Under the pieces are notes generated by a model that did no database searches, was not told the DNA's origin, and was given only the letters and a program-made list of their open reading frames with translations. DNA of 64,000 nucleotides from Eucommia ulmoides (Eukaryota; Streptophyta; Magnoliopsida; Garryales; Eucommiaceae): contig CM028326.1 in the NCBI GenBank assembly GCA_016647705.1, forward strand, positions 26,536,901 through 26,600,900, given 5' to 3'. Positions 32,743 through 44,240 of this stretch are shown here, in pieces (the first letter of the stretch is position 1; every line of letters begins with the position of its first letter). A program made the translations under genes and the position numbers.

Positions 32743-35198
32743 TGCATGTAATTCACAATCCCAATACCTAAAAAGAAGAAAAAAATTAGAAAATAGAGAG
32801 AGATGAGAAAGTTCGACGGTGGTGGGTTCTGATCGTCGCCGTTTCTCCAGTGTGGGTGTGGGTGTGTCGTCGTCGTCATTCATCCGGTGATAGTGTGTGG
32901 GTATGTGTCGCTACTCTGTGGGTGTGTATGTGATCGGACGAGTGTGTGTGTGTGTGTGGATCGCATGGGTGATCATCGCCGTTTGTTGTCGTGTGCTGTG
33001 GGTGTGTCCGTCGTTCGATCGTCGCCGTCTGTGCATATGTGGGTGTGTGTCGCTGCTGTGTGGGGTTGATCAGACAAGTGTGTGTGTGTGTGTTCTGTAT
33101 AGTTTGTCCGGTGGTATGTAGAAGTGATCAACATGTGCATGTGTGTGGTTAGTTGTGTGTGCTCTATTCTATTTCGTCAGCGGTGTGAGTATGTGTGGGT
33201 GTGTTCTGTTCACCAGCGGTGTGTGTGTGATCGTTGTCGTTCGTCCGACATGTGTGTGCGTGTGTGATCATTGCTGTTTGGTCGGTGATTGTGTGTGTGT
33301 GTGTGTGTGCGCGCGCGCGCTTGTTAGTTGCTGGTGTGTGTACATCGCCGGCAGTAGGAGTTAGAAAGAGATAGCGCCGTAGAGGTGAGGTCTGCCGAGC
33401 AGAACCCAGAACAAATAAAGAGAGTTGTCACCGCACCGGTGAGGTCTAGGCGCAGAAAACAAAAAACAGAAAAGAAAGAGAAAAAGAAGGAAAAAAAAAA
33501 TAAAAAAAAAATAAAAATCCAAAATCCAATCTCTCGGCAAATAATTCGGAAACAGGTAAAATTTTAGTCGATTAATATTTTCGTTAAATTAAATTATTAG
33601 TATTAAAATTTTCGCAATCGTGATAATAATTTTTGAAACTGTTAATCTTAATAATCGTTGTATAGTAAAAATTAACGTAGCAAAACGAATGAAATAACAA
33701 TTTTGCATAATTAAATTTGGGGAATGAGAAATCATGTCATTTAGGGCCATGCATTGCATAGTAAGATTATTTTAAATAAAATATTAATTTAGGCCTATCG
33801 TTATTAGGTTCACAGGCATCAACATGTCGGTAAGTTTTGGAAGGTAATATTTTTGCAGTGCGAAAAAAAAGGTGAGTGTACTGTCTTCTATGTAAATATA
33901 CAAATTTTATTTTCGTATAAATTGTGAAAAAATATGTTTATTAAAATTGGACGATTTTACAACTTATGTGGATCAAGTAGATTTTTAAACGTGGAGAGTG
34001 ATTTTTGTCCGACTATGCTATAATTTGATCTAGTCAAGAGGACATGTCTTGCGAGATGGTATTGACCTATTAGGAGGACACATCCTGTGGGTGGTTGATT
34101 ATGTTGTGAGATATTATGACATGTCCAGAGGATTAGTCCGGTAGGTGATTGTTGATATTATGACATGTCCGGTGGATTAGTCCAGCAAATGGTTGTTGAT
34201 TATTATAACCCATCAGGAGTGTTAGTCCTACATGTGGTTGACTATATTATCACTTGTCCAGAGAATTAGTCGGCAGGTGGTTGTTGATATTATGATATGT
34301 TCGGATGATTAGTCTGACAGGTAGTTGTTGATATTATGACCTGTCCGGAGGATTAGTTCGACAGGTGGTTGTTGATTATTGTGACATGTCAGGAGGATTA
34401 GTCCTGCAGGTGGTTCATTGACCCATCACAAGTGCAAATCTTGCGGGTGGTACCCTTATCATTGGGGATAATAAATGGCTCTGATACTGATAGTCACTTT
34501 AGATGGCACAATTGTACAGATTACGGTACCGTTGTAACTTCTGATCGTGAGGTAAAAATAATCCTATGGCTAGTAGAAAAGTGGTGTGCGATATTTTATT
34601 ATATGATGAACTGCCTAGATTGATTGGCTTAGATATATTATTTTAAAATGTATTGGCGTTAATATATTATTTTGTTACTCTGGTTGACTTAAAATATTTG
34701 GATTGGGTGTTGTAAATATATGAGTTTATTTCAGTGGTGACATGGAAACTAGATTTTTGTACGGTATGTGATTATTTAATATTATATTTTGAAACGTGAT
34801 GTTTAATTCTTATACTTGATTCATAAAATATTTTTATTATGAAGACAGTACACCGATAAAAAAATTTGGTTTTAGGTGCTGTAGATAGGAGTGGGTCCAC
34901 TACTGGCATTAGGTAAAATCCGGGAGGTAGTGTCATTTTAGAGGTGGGTCGGTTAGAGGCGAACCGTGGAAGGTTCAGCATTTTGAGACTTTTGTTGTAT
35001 ATATTTGGGATGGGTGTGTCCCATATTTTTGAAAATGATTAATATGTATTATTTTTGGGAAAGAAAATATTGATAGCAGTATGCGTGCGTCTGAGTATGT
35101 ATGTATATATATGCATGTGTTTGGTTGATTGGTCAAGAAGTGTCATGCCGACTTCACGCCCGGTCTCGGGTGATGGGTGCCCGGGGTGGGGTGTGACA
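32362..35198 (+). mobile_element. Solo LTR of a Tekay-type chromovirus inserted in the Copia integrase
   Basis: Starts TGTATAAGACC and ends GGGGTGTGACA, matching the termini (TGCAAGACC ... GGTGTGACA) of the LTRs of the element at 45334-55871. Shared inner landmarks, in the same order, are a TG/AC-rich block (32583-33345), the segment around GTGAGTGTACTGTC (33872), CCTATGGCTAG (34563) and TAGTGTCATTTTAG (34929). There is no internal retroviral-like sequence. The flanks are TTGTG (32357-32361) and ATGTG (35199-35203), a 5-bp duplication with one mismatch. The Copia integrase frame (KIV before, WARKDISYKHL after) shows the target. Solo LTRs arise by recombination between the two LTRs. Confidence 0.82.
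34040..34440 (+). repeat. About 44-bp minisatellite inside the solo LTR, roughly eight copies
   Basis: Units contain GACATGTCCGGAGGATTAG followed by TCCGGCAGGTGGTTGTTGAT and TATTAT, with several substitutions between units. At the corresponding place in the LTRs at 46270 and 52515 the repeat is a different, shorter 25-bp unit, so this site within the LTR is prone to tandem expansion. Confidence 0.85.
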
Positions 35199-36583
35199 AT
35201 GTGGGCCAGAAAAGACATTTCCTACAAACATTTGACGGTATCTGGATGTAGGACATTTGTTTATGTTTCAAAAGATGAGAGGTCCAAGCTTAATTAAAAG
35301 ACAAAATAGTGCATATTCTTGGAATATAAACATAATGAATTTGACTAGAGATTGTGGGATCCAGTTGATAGGAAATTGATTCGAAGCAAAAATGTGATTT
35401 TTTTAACATCAGACTATCAAGGATATTGAGAAAAGTGTAAAACTGAAACCCTATGCCGAGTATCCAGTCAGCCTAGATCCAGATTCAGTATCTTTGACAA
35501 ATCCACCAGAAAAGGAGTTTTGTGTGACTATCGATGAAACTCATGTTAATGATGAAATAGTGCACGAGTAGCCACCTCCACATCCTTTAGTTGATGTTCA
35601 GTTGAGAAGGTTCAACATGGATAAATTTTTTTTTTACAAAATATCAATCTAATGAGTATGTGATGCTTCCAGATTGAAGAAAGCCCAAAAACTATGAAGA
35701 ATCCATGTCAAGTGAAAATAAAAATGAATGGAGCAAAGACATCAAAGAAGAGATGAAGTCTTTGCATGTGAAATACACTTATGACTTGGTACAACTTTCT
35801 AAAGGTAAGAGAACTTTGAAGAATAAATGGGTTTACAAATTGAAAACTTGAGAGAACAACTCACTTCCAAGATACAAAACTTGAATTGTTATAAAATGAT
35901 TCAGTCAGAAGAAATACGTTGTTTTTTAAAGAAATTCTTTCTAATGGTTAAAATGTCTTCAATCTGGGTTGTGCTTGTGTTAACTGTCAGCTTGAATTAA
36001 TGAGATCGAACAACTTGATGTGAAGACAACATTTCTACATGGGGATTTAGAAGAAAAAGTTTATATGGAGTAACCAGAAGGATTCAAAGTTAAAGACAAA
36101 GAGAATTTTGTGTGTCAATTGAAAAACGTTTGTACGGACTCACAAAAGTACAAGAAGTTCGACTCATTTATGATGGATCTTGGGTATACGAGGACTAATT
36201 CATATCATTGTGTGCTTGTGAAGGTGTTGCCATATAGTGACTTCATTATTCTCTTACTCTATGTAGATGATATGCTGATTGTTAGTCAGAATGCAAGCAA
36301 GATTCATAATTTTAAGAAAGATCTTTGCAAGACTTTTGTGATGAAAAACTTGGGACCGGAAAATCAAATACTTGGGACAAAGATCACTCGAGAAACAAAA
36401 AAAAATAGAAATATCTTGTTGTCTCAAGAAGAATATATTGAAAAAGTTCTGGAAAGATTTAGTATGAGCAAGACAAAACCTATTAGTTCTCCACTTGCAA
36501 GTCACGTCAAGTTAAATTCAAGTGAGTGTCATTCAAGTGAGAATGACAAGGATAAAATGAAGAAAATATCTTATGCTTCATAA
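35199..36583 (+). pseudogene. Copia integrase C-terminus and reverse transcriptase, broken
   Basis: The integrase tail resumes with SYKHLTVSGCRTFVYVSKDE (35215-35290). Reverse transcriptase pieces follow: RTLKNKWVYKLK near 35812, DVKTTFLHGDLEEKVYME near 36020, then an open frame 36110-36583 with the catalytic LLLYVDDMLIV at about 36250-36282 and MKNLGPENQILGTKI, LSQEEYIEKVLERFSM. Several stops lie between 35290 and 36110. Reverse transcriptase copies element RNA to DNA. The catalytic aspartates are retained here, but the protein cannot be made in one piece. Confidence 0.82.
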
Positions 36584-37220
36584 ATTGGTAGTTTAATGTA
36601 TGTTGTGGTATGCATGAGGTCTGACATCGCTCATGTAGTTGACATTGTAAGTCGATTTATCTTGAATCCAAGCAAATAACATTGGGCAGCAGAAAAATGG
36701 GTTTTTAGATATCTGAGAAGCACTTGTAAAGTCTGTTTATGTTTTAGCAATGGAAAACATGTGCTAGAGGGTATGTAGATGCATACATGGCAAGTGATAT
36801 CTATACGAGAAAATCCACATAAAGATACTTGATTACCTTTACAAGAGGAGCAGTCTTGTGGCAATGCAGTTTACAAAAGTATGTTGCTTTATCAATGACA
36901 GAAGTAGAATGCATTATAGTGACAAACATGTAAAGAGGTTTTGTGATTGAAGAAGTTTCTAGAAGAGTTGAGTTTCCAACAAGGAATAGTCTTTACTGCA
37001 TCAGTCAGAGTACCATGCATTTAAAAAAAATCAACCTTTCATGTGAGATCCAAACACATTAATGTGATATACAATTGGATTCGTGATGTGTTGGATATGA
37101 AGTTGTTACAAATTGAGAAGATACACACAGATGAGAATGATTCAGATATGATGACAAAGTTCTTCTTGGACAGAAACTTGAGAGTTGCACAGAAAAAGTA
37201 GATGTCTTGTATTTCACCAT
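36584..37220 (+). pseudogene. Copia RNase H remnant
   Basis: Segments with IGSLMYVVVCMRSDIAH, VDAYMASDIYTRKSTS, GAVLWQCSLQKYVALSMTEVE and a degenerate HFVRSKHI-type stretch (CEIQTH) follow the reverse transcriptase with several stops. It would degrade the RNA strand of the hybrid. The element's polypurine tract follows directly. Confidence 0.72.
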
Positions 37221-37241
37221 ATGAGTTGGAGGGGAAGATTA

Positions 37242-37750
37242 ATTGGATAGCTCCAGCCCATGTGGGGGTGACCCTAACCCAAAGCCCAATTGAGCTTAAC
37301 TTGGTAAAAGAAACAAAAAGAAAAAAAAAAAAAAAGAAAAGGCATGAGCCTTTTTGAGGTATTATGATTCAACACTTGACAATCAGACAACGATTCAGAT
37401 TTTGATTCGGTGGAAATTTTAGAGGTTTGTTCTCGATATCAGGTACTTTGTTTTAATCGGTCTTGATATCCAATAACACTCTTCTAATTAGTGATTCGGT
37501 ATTCCTCTCTAAACTCGTTTTAGTATTCTCTTGTTGAATCTACCGTTTTCGGTGATATTTATGTGGTGATCCGAGAGTTTTTCTCTTGAAAGTGTGAACA
37601 ATTGTAATTCCATTAATTTTGTGATAGTGGAAGTTGATATCGGACTTCGATCCCATGTTGTTTCCCATCCTTGGGGTTTTCCGCGTAAAGAACGAGTATT
37701 CTACTTTATTTGTTACTTGCATTATCTTGGTTAATATTTGTAGGTGTTGG
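37242..37750 (+). repeat. Probable 3' LTR of the Tnt1-like element
   Basis: Begins directly after the polypurine tract GGAGGGGAAGATT. It contains GGGTGACCC, a purine tract at 37310-37340, and the CATCCTTGGGGTTTTCCGCG motif often seen in Copia R/U5. The expected TG start is not preserved, and no 5' partner is in the window, so its end near 37750 is approximate. Confidence 0.45.
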
Positions 37751-37808
37751 AATCGATAAACTTAATTTAATCACATAAAAATGAATAATAAATTTAATTT
37801 ATTGATGA

Positions 37809-38036
37809 TTTTTCCAACAATAAATTAGGGTTGTGTCTTTTATTTTACTTCATAAGTGGTATTATATGTATAAAAGGAATAAAAATAGAGTTCATGTAAA
37901 AGTTTTTTTTAATAAATGTGTCTTTTTCCAACAATAAATTAGGGCTGTGTCTTTTATTTTATTTCATAAGTGATATTACATGTATAAAAAGAATAAAAAT
38001 AGAGTTATTGTAAAAGTTTTTTTTTAATAAGTCTTT
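37809..38036. repeat. About 114-bp tandem duplication
   Basis: Two consecutive copies each start TTTTTCCAACAATAAATTAG and end in TAAAAGTTTTTTTT. They differ at about eight positions. Confidence 0.85.
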
Positions 38037-38559
38037 ATAAATTAAACATGCGTCAGTCAATATATATTCAACAGTTAAAAGTGGGATTAACTGTAAAAAA
38101 AATTAATATTTAATATTATTAGTACTAAAAACACATTATTATATTATACCACTTGCAACCCCTGCAATGCACATAAAATAAAAAATTTAATACATAATGA
38201 ATATTATATAATTATAGTGATGGAAAAAAATCATATAATATTAAATTTGATAGTATAAACATTAAATAATTTTTTTTATTATCATTTATTGAGGCTGATT
38301 AAATTTAAAATATAACAATTTTAAAAAATAGGGTAAAAAAGAGACTTTAGATGTATGAGGAATTATCGGTGCTTTTAGGTCCCATATCAATTTTCAAATC
38401 TACCGACATAAAAATAATAAATAATAAAAGATTAACTATAAAATTTAAAGTGTAAAAAATATAATTCTACCCAACTACGTGGAGATTTATATTTATACTT
38501 GTGTATGGCTCATACTCGAAGGAATGGATGTAAAAAAAAACACCTAATTTAATATTATT

Positions 38560-39306
38560 TTTTAATTTAATTTTTATAAATTTAATATTTTAATATTATT
38601 ACTAAATTTAATATTCATATATTATTTTTATAATTTCTGTAAATTTAATATTCATAATTTTAGTATATTATAATTTTGCATTCATATTACTTTTTAATTT
38701 AATTTCTATAAATTTAATATTTTACTATTATTATTAAATTTAATGTCGATATATTATTTCTATAATTTTTTTAAATTTAATGTCTATAGATTCTGTATAT
38801 TATATTTAGTCTTTTACATTATTATTTTGATTTAATTTCAATAAATTTAATGTTTAAGTATTATTATTAAATTTAATGTGGATATATTATTTCTATAATT
38901 TTTATAAATTTAATATCAATAATTTTTTATATTATATTTTCTAAATTTAATGTGCATATATTAATTTTATAAATTATGTAAATTTAATGGTCATAATTTT
39001 TATATATTATTTTATATTTTATATTATTTTTATAATTTAATTTTCATAAATTATTGTTTGTGTAATTTTTGTATATTATTTTCTATTATATATTAATTTC
39101 ATAATTTAATTTCCTTAAATTAGTATTATTACTAAGTTTAGTGTCTACATATTATGTCTATACTTTTTTCACTAATTTTCGTATATTATATTTTATATTT
39201 ATATTATTTTTTTAATCTAATTTTTATAAATTTAATAGTTTAGTATTATTACTAAATTTAATGTCCATGTATTATGTTTATAATTTTATTAATGTCCATA
39301 ATTTTG

Positions 39307-39372
<66 letters not shown>

Positions 39373-39540
39373 TTAATTTTTGTAAATTTAATATTTTAGT
39401 ATTATCACTAAATTGTATTATTACTAAATTTCATGTCTATATATTATTTTTATATATTATATTTTTACTTTTATAATTTTTATAAATTTAATATTTTAGT
39501 ATTATTAGTAATTTAATATCTATGTATTATTTCTACATAT
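38560..39540. repeat. AT-rich minisatellite, unit about 130 bp, about seven diverged copies
   Basis: The core TAGTATTATTACTAAATTTAA followed by TGTCTATATATTATTT and TATAATTT recurs near 38590, 38725, 38857, 39125, 39243, 39405 and 39500, each preceded by TAAATTTAATATTT. Spacing is near 130 bp for the first copies and becomes irregular around an (AT)n run at 39309-39368. No coding potential. Confidence 0.75.
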
Positions 39541-39991
39541 TTACTTATATAGAAAAAACACGTTTTCTCTTTTTCTAACCAAGTTATAAAAATAATATAT
39601 TTTCTATCCTCAAACATAAGGTATATAAAGTTAAATATCAATACATATTATATATTTATATTAACTTTTTAGATTAATTTAGACTGTTCTTTGTCTCAAG
39701 ACCGGTTGAAATTTGTAGCTATTAAAATATTCCTTTAGTAAATTGGTAATGAAATGTTGGAGTAAGGTAAATAGGTGCGTGTTGGTTTTAGCCACATTGA
39801 TAAATGGGCCCCACAATCCACGGCCCGTCAAATAATTTTACTAGTATCTGTTGGGCTTTCATTGAACATCTCTGACATTTGACGGCCGCCAAAAGAGACT
39901 CCGTTCATTTTTCATTTTATTTTCTTCCTTTTTGTTTCTAAAAATTAAATGCACACCAATTATTGTTTTCCTGAATTAGTATAGAAGCCAC

Positions 39992-40820
39992 TGGAGGTGC
40001 GCATGGGTGGGGTGGCTGTTTTTTGGTTGATCTGACACCTGACCCGAGTGAGATCGGGTCTGAAAATTGCCACCCGTTGCCAATCGAAATGTAGAAGAAA
40101 ACCACCGCTTTGCAGGTTTGTCGGAATTGGTCGGTTTTGGTCGAATCAGAAACAACAAAACAAGAAATGAATAAGAAATGACAATAAAACTAGAATCCAC
40201 AAATCACAACAAAGATTTTTTTGACAAAGTTAGAGAAAGAGATAGGGGGTGATCTTCTAGTTCCAGCTGAGCCAGATCGAGACGGAAACCATTGCAATTG
40301 GAGGTTGGGCGTATCGTCTTCTTCGCAATGGCACAAATCAGCATCCCCTTCGCTCTAAAACCCTAGATATGGGTTGAGACAAAGCCATTTAGGTTGCGTT
40401 TTGGTCTGTTGTTGATACTCTTGGTGAATAAAGCAAATAGTTGAAGAAAGAGAATGAACCAGAAGAAACCCTCGTATAAAGAGACGGTTGAAGCAAACGG
40501 AATGAACGAGGATAAACCCTAGATCTGGATGTATGGAGAGGCGACGGGAGCAGATGGAATGAATGAGGATGTATAGACAGGAAGCTGAAGAGTGAAATGA
40601 ATGAAAACCCTAAAAAACTTATATTTAAGGTACCATACGGTCGGATCGGTCAAATCGTGGGTTTGGTATGACCAAACCCGTTATTTGACCCGTGTGAGAT
40701 CGGATCTAAACAAATTACACCCGCCTCTCAACCGATCAGTTCACAGGCCCGATTTTTGCGGTCCGGGTTGGGCGGGTCTTGCCGGATGGGTCGAGTAATC
40801 GGACCTCTTGCACACCCCTA
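39992..40820. mobile_element. hAT-like non-autonomous element with perfect 8-bp TSD
   Basis: The ends TGGAGGTGCGCA and (reverse complement) TAGGGGTGTGCAA are hAT-type. GAAGCCAC occurs on both sides (39984-39991 and 40821-40828) as a perfect 8-bp duplication. Subterminal regions are complementary (GACCCGAGTGAGATCGGGTC left, GACCCGTGTGAGATCGGATC right). The 829-bp interior has CTAAAACCCTAGAT-like leader sequence on one strand but no transposase. Confidence 0.8.
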
Positions 40821-40828
40821 GAAGCCAC

Positions 40829-42155
40829 TAATATATTCATGTATCTTTTTGACAAAAAAATAAATAAATTTATATTAATAAATTCTCAACATTTACACAT
40901 GTTTAGTTATTGTGATAAATTAACATGGATTTTAAGGTAAAATTAAAATTATATATATATATATATATATAAAAAAATAAAAAAAATCATGCGTTATTTT
41001 TAAATTCTTGCTCTCTATTTCCATACACAAATTGTGATTCTTAGAAAAGATAAAAGTTTTTCAAACCATTAATATTTCTCATTGAATACCTATAGACTCA
41101 TTAATCCAAGATATTATTTTTTTCTGTAAATATATTTGGTAAAATTAAAGAGAGCTCAAATAATCTCCTCTAAGCCTTCCAAGACTTAATTTGATCCTTC
41201 TTTTTTGGAAGTGTTTTTCCTTTTGAAAAAAGAGAAACCTACATATCTGTTTTTGGAAAACAACTTTTTTAGAAAAGCCACGGGCGGGCTTCTCCTTTTT
41301 TAACTACTTTTAAAAATCAGGAGAAAGTTGATTTTAACAGCCAAAATGAGCTTTTTGAATTGATGAAATTTTGTATGACAAGATTATAATTCTTTTTATT
41401 TCCTTATTATGAAATAATAAATATTTTTTCTTATTTAATGATATTTTATTTTTTTATTTGCAGGATGTAAGATATTTATTTTATTTTATTTTATAATATT
41501 TAATTTTTTTTTTTTATTTCCGACATGAAAGATATTTTTAATTGTAAAATTTTATGTTGATCATAGGTTAATACAAATAAATATTTATTTTTATACGTAT
41601 CTTATTTTTTATAATTAGTTAATATAAGAATAATTAAATATGAAAATATATGTTTATTTTAGTAGTTTAATAATCTTTTAATACTTCTACACAAATGTTT
41701 AGTAAACAGTTTTTACGTATTTTTTCTTTTCAACAGTTATTTTTTGGCGGAATTGTCAAACAATTCACAACTTTTTTTTAATAGTTTTTTTTTTTTTTGA
41801 AAAATCACACGGAACCAAACTAAACCTAAGCCTCTCAAAAATTAAAAGTTAAACTTCGGTTTTTAATTTTTTTATATAGATATAAATATAGATTTTTTAT
41901 CTCTATTTTTTTCATAAACCGCCACTTTTTACATTATTAAAATTCTTGATTTGGGTTGATGAATTCATTATTAAGTCATTTATGTACACAAACAAACTAA
42001 AACATTACTTGTAGTTTGATTAACCAACAGATTAATAAAAGGGGTCAACTTTTTAATTCCTTAAGCTCAACGAAAATCATATCTTTCTTTGTAGTTAAAA
42101 CAAGGGCATAGGTCTCTTGATAGCCTTACACGTGTCAACGGGACAATGAATTTTT
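40829..42155. other. AT-rich non-coding stretch
   Basis: No ORF or splice pattern. 41200-41830 contains poly-T tracts and a short inverted pair (GGAAGTGTTTTTCC / GGAACCAAAC) too weak to call an element. Confidence 0.5.
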
Positions 42156-42682
42156 GGCCCTGTTTGGTTAGTGTTCCCAACCAAACCTAACCCAACCCAA
42201 CTCAAAAAATTTGGGTTTAATTTTTGGGAACGCGTTTGGCAAACGCAAAACTCAACCCAACCCAACCCAAAAAATAGGAATTGATTCTCGAAATCCTAAA
42301 GAAACCAGAAATAAAAAAAAATTGTTTCTTTTTGTGCCCAAAAAACTCAACCCAAAGTTCTTAACTTCCGACTTCATCTGCCGGCCGACCACCACCACCT
42401 GCCGCCGGCCACCGTCTGCCGCCGCCGGCCACGCCATCCGGCGACTGACGCCGTCTCCGGCAACCTCCGGCAACCGTCGCCGCCACCAAACAAACAAAAA
42501 AAAAAAAAAAAATAGTTTTAGGATAGAATCGTTACCAAACACATTCTGTTCTCAGCACAAAACAAAAATTGTCGTTACCAAACGTAATTCTGTTCCTAAA
42601 ATTCTCAACTCAACCCAATTTAACTCAACCCAACCCATTCCAGTTGGGTTCAGAAAAGTGGGAACACTAACCAAACGCCACC
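42156..42682. mobile_element. Tourist-like element with a GC-rich core
   Basis: The ends GGCCCTGTTTGGTTAGTG and (reverse complement) GGTGGCGTTTGGTTAGTG continue into TTCCCA on both sides. TTA follows on the right, and TTT is on the left (imperfect 3-bp duplication). The termini match the nested MITE at 3718-4159. Between AACCCAACCC-rich arms lies a core at about 42370-42490 with CCGCCGGCC repeats, far more GC-rich than the surroundings. The 187-codon ORF over it has no family match that I know. Confidence 0.7.
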
Positions 42683-42837
42683 TTAGTACACTGGTAATGA
42701 ACCTATGGTTTGGTTTGGTGCATGAACAGAGGTTTTCGGGATTCAGAGTTAATGTAGTTGAGATTTACAAATAACTCTTGTTAATTGAGCGCTAGATTTG
42801 GTTTTTATTTGTAATTATATGGAGTCCAATTTTTTAA

Positions 42838-43040
42838 GGAAAAAATACAATTTAGACCCTCTAACTATTAACATATTTCTAAGTGGTCCTTCTAAGTTTT
42901 ATCGTTTCATTTGAAATCCTCTATGTACTAACTTATTTTTAAAAGGTCATTCTGTCAGAATTTCCGTTCAAAGTGGATGGAAATGTCTTCACGCGAGATG
43001 CACAACCCTTTTTCTCAAGGGTATAATTGTCAGTTCATAT
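42838..43040 (+). repeat. Left terminal inverted repeat of the MULE
   Basis: Reverse complement of 58617-58817 with scattered differences. Long TIRs of this kind are typical of MULEs and normally contain the transposase binding sites and outward promoters. Confidence 0.85.
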
Positions 43041-43345
43041 TACACAAGCTTAATGTCTTACTTTAAGGAAAAATAAGAAGGAGAGCAGGGAATGCTTCCC
43101 TTCTTCCCGCCTAAAAATGTTGCGACAGCCATTAAAGGCTGAGTGCAGAACTGTTACACTCCATTTTCAGAGACGAAAGTAAGGCTGATCGAAGGCAACT
43201 GCGAGGAGAGGAAGACTGAGGAGGAGAAGAAGATCGAAGGTTGAAGCGAGAACAACACTCGAAACAGTGAAGATCGCAAGGCTGACCCAGTTCGAAGAGC
43301 TAGGGCTGAAAATTTAGTTCGTTATTCCGCAACCCAAATCGCAGA

Positions 43346-43519
43346 ATGGCAAGGAGGAACACAGTGTTCTGTCATTGTGGACGAATGACTAAGGTTAGAT
43401 CTTCATGGATGGTTGAAAATCCCTCAAGAATGTTCTATGGTTATGAGAGGGGTATTGGCAGGTGTGTGTTTGTTTTTTGTGGTTTGATCCCTTACCTTGT
43501 GATAGATGCAAACAAGTAA
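43346..43519 (+). CDS. Small GRF-type zinc-finger-like ORF within the MULE
   Basis: A 57-residue frame, MARRNTVFCHCGRMTKVRSS then WMVENPSRMFYGYERG and a C-V-F-V-F segment, resembles the GRF zinc finger: CxC, then NPGRxFxxC, then CxFF. The third metal ligand is tyrosine instead of cysteine, and G of NPGR is serine. Small GRF proteins are often encoded by plant MULEs, convergent to the transposase gene. An AG-GT donor-like site (GGCAGGTGTG) follows the finger start, so a spliced product is possible. I found no second exon. Probably decayed. Confidence 0.45.
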   Translation: MARRNTVFCHCGRMTKVRSSWMVENPSRMFYGYERGIGRCVFVFCGLIPYLVIDANK

Positions 43520-43989
43520 TTTCGGGGTTGTTGAGGAAGATAAACAAGCAGCAAAAAAAGGAAATAATATTGTGGCTTTGTTTGATTTTGTCTTGGGTGT
43601 TGCTTGGTTTTCTATTTTCAAAAGTGAATTAAGTCATTCACTCCTCTTCAATGCTCATGTCTCTTGATTAAGTTGATATCTTTTTTCTTTTGTTTCATCT
43701 GTAGTTTTGGTTTTGTTTTTCTTTTGTTTGAATTCTATTTTAGTTTTAGTTTTGTGTCATTTCTGGAATTTTTTATATCCAGATGAAGATGTTAATATTT
43801 TTTTGAGTTTAGAAACAAAGTATGGTATGGTGTGATGAAGGTGGACTTGGGAAACTGTTTATGTTCTTGAGGCACAACAACCTCAAGTAAGAGCTTAGAA
43901 GAAACACACACACACAAAAACAAAAAAAAAAAAACAAAAAAAACAAAAAAACAAAAAAACAAAACCAGTAGCAGTAGTAGTAGTAGTAT

Positions 43990-44240
43990 TAATTCTCTCA
44001 AAATGAGAGATTACAAAAACTGTAGTGACAGTAGCAGTGATCTTAAATCTTTCAAAATGAACTCTCAAAATGAAAGATCACAAAAGCGTGACATTAGATG
44101 ACAAAAAAAAAAACAGTAGCAGTGTAGTGACAACATTTCACATTTGAAGACAGTGCAGTGGCATTTTGAAGACAGTAGCAGTGCAGTGACAAAAAAAAAA
44201 AAAAAAAAAAAAAAAACAGTAGCAGTGCAATGGCATTTGA
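43990..44240. repeat. Short irregular repeats with ACAGTAGCAGTG units
   Basis: ACAGTAGCAGTG(C)A(G)TG recurs about five times (near 44028, 44114, 44170, 44217) between A-rich runs and copies of CATTTGAAGAC. It lies in the MULE between the convergent ORFs. Confidence 0.7.

Larger units (their letters stand above)
30700..37750 (+). mobile_element. Tnt1-like Ty1/Copia element, 5'-truncated, split by a solo LTR
   Basis: Gag, protease, integrase, reverse transcriptase and RNase H remnants follow in the Copia order on the plus strand. A polypurine tract (GGAGGGGAAGATT, 37229-37241) and a probable 3' LTR end it. The 5' LTR and the start of gag are missing. Integrase is interrupted at 32361 and resumes at 35199 after a Gypsy solo LTR. 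Multiple stops and frameshifts show an old copy. Confidence 0.85.

Noticed and set aside
32589-33364. Cysteine/valine-rich ORFs (repeated CVCVC).
   Set aside because: Translation of TG-repeat tracts inside the solo LTR in all frames.
42211-42774. A 187-codon ORF as a real protein.
   Set aside because: It spans both TIRs of a Tourist-like element and a GC-rich low-complexity core; no domain is recognisable.
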